Source: Methylotenera sp. (GTDB lineage: Bacteria; Pseudomonadota; Gammaproteobacteria; Burkholderiales; Methylophilaceae). From it: 9,092 nucleotides of DNA. Location of the stretch: the NCBI GenBank assembly GCA_005791685.1, contig SXVG01000044.1:1-9092 (forward strand), written 5' to 3'. The notes under the pieces are model-generated. The model saw only the letters and a list, made by a program, of their open reading frames with translations. It searched no databases and was not told where the DNA came from. This document shows, one piece after another, positions 5,860 to 9,092 of the stretch (positions within the stretch are counted from its first letter, which is position 1; the number at the start of each line of letters is the position of its first letter). Made by a program: the position numbers and the translations under genes.

Positions 5860-6402
5860 ATGCAAACCAAAAAACCCGTATCCGCTACTGAATATAAACA
5901 AAAAAGCATGATGACCAACATCCTGTTCGGCAGTCGCTGGTTGCAATTGCCACTGTATTTAGGCTTGATCGTTGCGCAAGCGGTCTACGTGTTTTTCTTT
6001 GGCGTGGAATTGGTGCACTTGGTGAGCACCGCCAGCACCCTGGAAGAAGCGCACATCATGTTGATCGTGTTGGGTTTAATCGACGTGGTGATGATCTCAA
6101 ACTTGCTGATCATGGTGATCGTGGGCGGCTATGAAACCTTTGTTTCACGCTTAAATCTTGAAGGCCACCCGGACGAACCGGATTGGTTATCGCACGTGAA
6201 TGCCAATCTATTAAAAGTGAAATTAGCCACCGCCATCATCGGCATTTCATCGATACACTTGCTAAAAACCTTTATCAATGCCGAAAACCTAACGGATAAA
6301 GTCCTGCTTTGGCAAACCATCATACACATGACTTTTGTCTTGTCAGCGGTGTCCATCGCTTACATAGACAAACTCATGAGCCACTCAGATTCACAGCATT
6401 AA
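5860..6402 (+). CDS. UPF0114 (YqhA) family integral membrane protein
   Basis: The 180-aa protein has about four membrane helices (29-50, 64-90, 117-138, 149-169). It matches the YqhA/UPF0114 family through FGSRWLQLPLYLGLIVAQ (23-40), the GLIDVVMISNLLIMVIVGGYE block (72-92) and the HPDEPDWLSHVNANLLKVKLA block (103-123). E. coli YqhA is 164 aa. The extra length here is a hydrophilic N-terminus, MQTKKPVSATEYKQKSMM. A start at M17 or M18 would give the usual length, so the start is less certain than the identity. The family has no agreed molecular function. The gene follows rlmJ on the same strand, probably with its own promoter. It ends only 5 bp from the stop of the converging DUF2914 gene, with no room for a terminator hairpin outside the coding regions. 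Confidence 0.93.
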   Translation: MQTKKPVSATEYKQKSMMTNILFGSRWLQLPLYLGLIVAQAVYVFFFGVELVHLVSTASTLEEAHIMLIVLGLIDVVMISNLLIMVIVGGYETFVSRLNLEGHPDEPDWLSHVNANLLKVKLATAIIGISSIHLLKTFINAENLTDKVLLWQTIIHMTFVLSAVSIAYIDKLMSHSDSQH

Positions 6403-6407
6403 GCAAG

Positions 6408-7511
6408 TTAATAAGCCATCTTGATTGGCGTGGTCGGCGTTGCCACTAGCTCCACGCTGAATGCTTGTGTCGCCACGGTTTTGTTGTTCTCGGTTTCCAC
6501 ACTGACGCGCCAGTCCCCTGCCTGCAAGCCTTGCTTGTAGGTGTAGCCCCTAAAGCCATTTTCACGCCCGCCAGCCAAACTGTAGCCTATGCGTGACTGG
6601 GTTTGCCAACCATGCTTTTCATCGTAATGCTGCCACCTATGGTAGAGCCGGGTGTTTAAGCCGCCGGGTGCAAACACCGAAGAAAAGAAATAGACACGCT
6701 GACCTGGGGTGGTTTTTAAATCGTTACTGGTTTTGCGCCAAAACACCCACCAGCCGGAAGGCTGCTGACTTAACTGGTACTGCCCACCTATTTTGCTTAA
6801 ATCGTAGGCCACAGCTAAATCCCGTTTAACCAAGGGCACCGGTGGTATCACGTCAAAACGGTAAGCCAGCATTAACAGCAAGGCCACCACCCACACCGGC
6901 TTGATGCTGCCTTTGTGTTGCGCTGTCTTTTTATAGAGACCGTAAGCCAAACCCGCGCCCAACAGGGTGCTTAAATAGAACCAGGCGGCGTGTATGCTGC
7001 CGAGCAAAAACGGCAAGGCAAAATTTAACAGCAACATGGCACAAAAACCAAACAAGGCCCAGCTGATGGTGAATTGCCGGTATTTATTTTCCATGTACTC
7101 GTTGCCCACCAACAAGCCCCCTAACAACAAAGCCATGAACCATGCCCAGCCATGGCTGGCACTTTTGAAATACAGGATAAATAAGGGGCTTAATATGCTG
7201 CCAAATAAAAACTGCAGCATGAAATAAGGCAGATTGTGCCAGTGGGATGCAAGAAAGCGCTGATGCCATTTCACCAACCATAGCGGCCATGTATTAGGTG
7301 GCACAAAGCGAGGTTGGCCTAGGCTATACAGCAAGCCGGCGGCAGCAGCCAAATAGGCCGCCAGTATGATCAAATCAAAGCCGGCCACATGCCTGCCTAT
7401 GGTCAGCGCATCCCAGGCAAAGCCACCAAAAAAGAACAGCACGGGGAAGAAATCGGCCAAGGTGGCCAGGTGCCGATAAGCGCGCGATTGTTTAAATTTA
7501 AGCAAACTCAT
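6408..7511 (-). CDS. Polytopic membrane protein with C-terminal DUF2914 domain
   Basis: The 367-aa protein has two parts. The N-terminal 225 residues contain about seven hydrophobic helices (19-36, 44-64, 95-115, 121-136, 147-170, 173-192, 204-222). Residues 268-355 fit DUF2914: GQRVYFFSSVFAPGG, LYHRWQHYDEKHGWQ, GGRENGFRGYTYK, AGDWRVSVET and a closing FSVE. Lys and Arg gather in the loops predicted to be inside (1-18, 65-94, 137-146, 193-204), so the positive-inside rule puts the N-terminus in the cytoplasm and DUF2914 in the periplasm. DUF2914 has no assigned function. Its Trp- and Tyr-rich beta pattern looks like an extracytoplasmic binding domain, which is inference. I chose the ATG at 7511. 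A TTG at 7556 would add 15 Cys/Pro-containing residues inside the upstream gene. The gene follows the 146-aa membrane protein by 10 bp and probably shares its transcript. Confidence 0.85.
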   Translation of the reverse strand: MSLLKFKQSRAYRHLATLADFFPVLFFFGGFAWDALTIGRHVAGFDLIILAAYLAAAAGLLYSLGQPRFVPPNTWPLWLVKWHQRFLASHWHNLPYFMLQFLFGSILSPLFILYFKSASHGWAWFMALLLGGLLVGNEYMENKYRQFTISWALFGFCAMLLLNFALPFLLGSIHAAWFYLSTLLGAGLAYGLYKKTAQHKGSIKPVWVVALLLMLAYRFDVIPPVPLVKRDLAVAYDLSKIGGQYQLSQQPSGWWVFWRKTSNDLKTTPGQRVYFFSSVFAPGGLNTRLYHRWQHYDEKHGWQTQSRIGYSLAGGRENGFRGYTYKQGLQAGDWRVSVETENNKTVATQAFSVELVATPTTPIKMAY

Positions 7512-7521
7512 GGGGCAAAAC

Positions 7522-7962
7522 TTACAGCAAATTGGCCAAGACAAAACCAATGACAATGCCGGTAATGAGGGCTATGGTCACGCCTCGGTAACTTAACACG
7601 TCTTTGGAATAGCCGCGCTTGATGGCGACGTACGAAACCAAATAGCCCACCGCATTGAGCAACCAGATGATGGACAAGCTTAAGACTTTAACCAGCAAGG
7701 GGCCAATGATAGGCACCATGGCTATCAGTGCTAATAACCAAGCCAATACATGTGAGGCGGCCGCCACCAACAACACGCCACTGGTCACGGCTTTAGCATG
7801 CCAGCCAAAACGCCAGGCGGCATAAACGACCAAGGCCAACAACACAGTCAGTGGCAACATCCACTTCCACGCACCGCGTTTTGGGGTTTCGGCTAAGGTC
7901 GCCTCTTTAAATACATGGGCGTCAGGATTGTCACTGGAGGGGGGAGGCTTAACGGCAACCAT
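7522..7962 (-). CDS. Unrecognised membrane protein (about four helices)
   Basis: I do not recognise this 146-aa protein. It has a hydrophilic, Pro-rich cytoplasmic-looking start (1-30, with KPPPSSDNPD), then hydrophobic segments at about 34-51, 58-82, 87-113 and 125-146. The Lys/Arg residues RGYSK (116-120) between the third and fourth segments suggest that loop is cytoplasmic. A proline-glycine kink (MVPIIGP, 82-88) separates helices two and three. There is no signal peptidase site, lipobox or catalytic motif. It lies 10 bp upstream of the DUF2914 membrane protein on the same strand, and a good sigma-70 promoter stands ahead of it, so the two likely form an operon. A shared complex is a reasonable guess from this pairing only. 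Base composition and codon use look like the neighbours, and the ATG has a weak GAG ahead of it. Confidence 0.8.
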   Translation of the reverse strand: MVAVKPPPSSDNPDAHVFKEATLAETPKRGAWKWMLPLTVLLALVVYAAWRFGWHAKAVTSGVLLVAAASHVLAWLLALIAMVPIIGPLLVKVLSLSIIWLLNAVGYLVSYVAIKRGYSKDVLSYRGVTIALITGIVIGFVLANLL

Positions 7963-7992
7963 GGTGCACTCTAAGATTAAGGAATAGAGCGA

Positions 7993-8021
7993 AATATAGC
8001 CCTATGCGTTGCCTTTTACAA
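7993..8021 (-). promoter_or_regulatory. Probable promoter of the DUF2914 membrane-protein operon
   Basis: On the minus strand TTGTAA (8021-8016; 4 of 6) and TATATT (7998-7993; 5 of 6) are separated by exactly 17 bp. The start would fall near 7986, leaving a leader of about 24 nt before the ATG at 7962. The spacer and -35 region sit within an inverted repeat (7997-8042), which may be an operator. Confidence 0.65.
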
Positions 8022-8042
8022 GCAAAGCTACGCATAGAGCTA
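7997..8042. repeat. Imperfect inverted repeat / potential hairpin
   Basis: CTATGCGT (8002-8009) pairs perfectly with ACGCATAG (8030-8037). TAGC (7997-8000) pairs with GCTA (8039-8042) outside it, after one mismatch. Inside, GC (8011-8012) pairs with GC (8027-8028) after another mismatch. That gives about 14 base pairs in a 46-bp element. In the acnB direction no T-run follows, so it is a poor intrinsic terminator. It covers the promoter of the next operon. Confidence 0.7.
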
Positions 8043-8068
8043 GGGTTTTATAAAGCGTACTTTTAAGT

Positions 8069-9092
8069 TTAGTGGGCGACTTCGGCGATCGGGATGATTT
8101 TTTTAGCCTTGGCCAAACTTTCGGAATAATCCGGCATTTGGTCAAAACTCAAGTATTTATAAATTTCCGCGGTATTTTTTAATTTATTGCCCACCGTTTC
8201 CAAGTATTCCGCGTGACTGGGGATACGGCCTAGTTTGGCACAAACCGCGGCCAATTCCGCCGAACCCAAATACACGCGCGCATCCATGCCCATGCGGTTG
8301 TCAAAGTTACGCGTGCTGGTGGAGAACACCGTGGCTTTATTCGCCACCCGTGCTTGGTTGCCCATGCACAAAGAACAGCCCGGTATCTCGGTGCGTGCAC
8401 CGGCCACGCCAAATACCGAATAAACGCCTTCATCGCGCAATTGCGCTTCGTCCATACGGGTCGGTGGGGCTATCCATAAGCGGCTAGGAATGTTGTTTGA
8501 GCCTTCCAGCACCTTGGCCGCCGCCCGGTAATGACCGATATTGGTCATGCAACTGCCTATGAACACTTCGTCTATCTTATCGCCGACCACGGCCGACAAA
8601 GGCTTGATGTCGTCTGGGTCATTCGGGCAAGCCACTAGCGGTTCGGTGATGGTGTTTAGGTCTATCTCTATGATGTGCGCATACTCGGCATCGGCATCCG
8701 GTTCCAGCAATTCCGGCTTGGCCAGCCAGGCTTGCATGCTGGCGATGCGACGTTGCAAGGAGCGTGCGTCTTGGTAACCGTTGTCTATCATGTTTTGCAT
8801 GAGCACGATGTTGGAATTTAAAAACTCGATCACCGGCTCTTTGTTCAACCTAACGGTACAGCCATTGGCCGAGCGTTCGGCGGAGGCGTCAGCAAACTCA
8901 AAAGCTTGCTCCACTTTTAAATCCGGCAAGCCTTCGATTTCTAAAATACGGCCATTAAACACGTTCTTTTTACCTTGTTTGCCCACCGTCAGATCACCGG
9001 CTTTAATCGCCGCATAAGGGATGGCATTGACCAAATCACGCAAGGTGATGCCAGGCTGCATACTGCCTTTAAAGCGCACCAACACCGATTCC
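8069..9092 (-). CDS. acnB: Aconitate hydratase B (bifunctional), C-terminal 340 codons; 5' end outside the window
   Basis: AcnB isomerises citrate to isocitrate in the TCA cycle, and in many bacteria also hydrates 2-methyl-cis-aconitate. The reading frame continues past the window edge with ESVLVRFKG, so what is seen is only the C-terminal catalytic part of a protein of about 860 aa. Characteristic blocks are MQPGITLRDLVNAIP, GRILEIEGLPDLKVEQAFE, DASAERSA and PNDPDD. FIGSCMTNIGH, APPTRMD and GCSLCMGNQARV follow. The [4Fe-4S] ligands are all present: the Cys in GSCMTN, and two Cys 58 and 61 residues further on in GCSLC (E. coli C710, C769, C772, spacing 59 and 62). STSTRNFDNRMG is the substrate-binding segment. 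The tail ends IPIAEVAH. The gene ends 27 bp before an inverted repeat and is on the same strand as the next two genes. Confidence 0.97.
   Translation of the reverse strand, partial: ESVLVRFKGSMQPGITLRDLVNAIPYAAIKAGDLTVGKQGKKNVFNGRILEIEGLPDLKVEQAFEFADASAERSANGCTVRLNKEPVIEFLNSNIVLMQNMIDNGYQDARSLQRRIASMQAWLAKPELLEPDADAEYAHIIEIDLNTITEPLVACPNDPDDIKPLSAVVGDKIDEVFIGSCMTNIGHYRAAAKVLEGSNNIPSRLWIAPPTRMDEAQLRDEGVYSVFGVAGARTEIPGCSLCMGNQARVANKATVFSTSTRNFDNRMGMDARVYLGSAELAAVCAKLGRIPSHAEYLETVGNKLKNTAEIYKYLSFDQMPDYSESLAKAKKIIPIAEVAH

Noticed and set aside
7512..7556. TTG start extending the DUF2914 protein by 15 residues
   Set aside because: It would overlap the upstream gene by 35 bp. The added residues (with three cysteines) do not resemble a normal N-terminus, and an ATG at 7511 is available just after the upstream stop.
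7997..8042. Intrinsic terminator of acnB
   Set aside because: The stem is interrupted and no T-run follows in the acnB direction. It overlaps a plausible promoter, so it is listed as a repeat instead.
1..9092. Mobile elements, CRISPR array, toxin-antitoxin or phage-defence island
   Set aside because: No transposase, integrase, direct-repeat array, small paired toxin and antitoxin genes, or shift in base composition was seen. The genes are mostly conserved housekeeping functions.

Overview
The window (9,092 bp) reads as an ordinary, gene-dense stretch of a proteobacterial chromosome. Its proteins (UvrC, PgsA, RlmJ, AcnB, UPF0114/YqhA, and a RIO1-like kinase of the Pseudomonas PA4780 type) and the order uvrC-pgsA-tRNA-Gly (as in E. 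coli uvrC-pgsA-glyW) point to Gamma- or Betaproteobacteria. My best guess is a betaproteobacterium, possibly near the Methylophilaceae/Nitrosomonadales, but this is an impression from protein sequence and moderate G+C, not proven. I see no insertion sequence, phage gene, integrase, CRISPR array or toxin-antitoxin pair, and no interval over 300 bases lacks a gene.

Region 1 (1-4850, all minus strand, read right to left) is a compact run. It holds a cation-diffusion-facilitator (CDF) transporter that lacks the usual cytoplasmic domain, a DUF1643 protein overlapping it by 11 bp, a small 4-oxalocrotonate tautomerase-family protein, a RIO1-like kinase, uvrC, pgsA, and the first 28 nt of a tRNA-Gly. 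The gaps are 45 bp or less until pgsA, so much of the run could be co-transcribed. The tRNA has its own strong promoter with a GC-rich discriminator, and the kinase may have a leaderless start of its own.

Region 2 (4851-6402, plus strand) starts at a divergent intergenic region with a perfect TATAAT box. It carries rlmJ (23S rRNA A2030 methyltransferase) and then a UPF0114/YqhA membrane protein, which appears to have its own extended -10 promoter overlapping the end of rlmJ.

Region 3 (6408-9092, minus strand) holds the C-terminal 340 codons of acnB (aconitase B, cut by the window edge). After it comes a 106-bp intergenic region with a promoter embedded in an imperfect inverted repeat. Then come an unrecognised 146-aa, roughly four-helix membrane protein and, 10 bp later, a 367-aa protein with about seven helices and a C-terminal DUF2914 domain predicted to lie in the periplasm. 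This last gene converges on UPF0114 with only 5 bp between the stop codons.

Most of the window is housekeeping: DNA repair, phospholipid synthesis, rRNA modification, the TCA cycle and a tRNA. The parts least explained by known biology are the DUF2914 two-gene membrane module with its inverted-repeat promoter, the CDF-DUF1643-tautomerase cluster, and the RIO kinase beside uvrC. I do not see convincing evidence of a wholly new multi-gene system.
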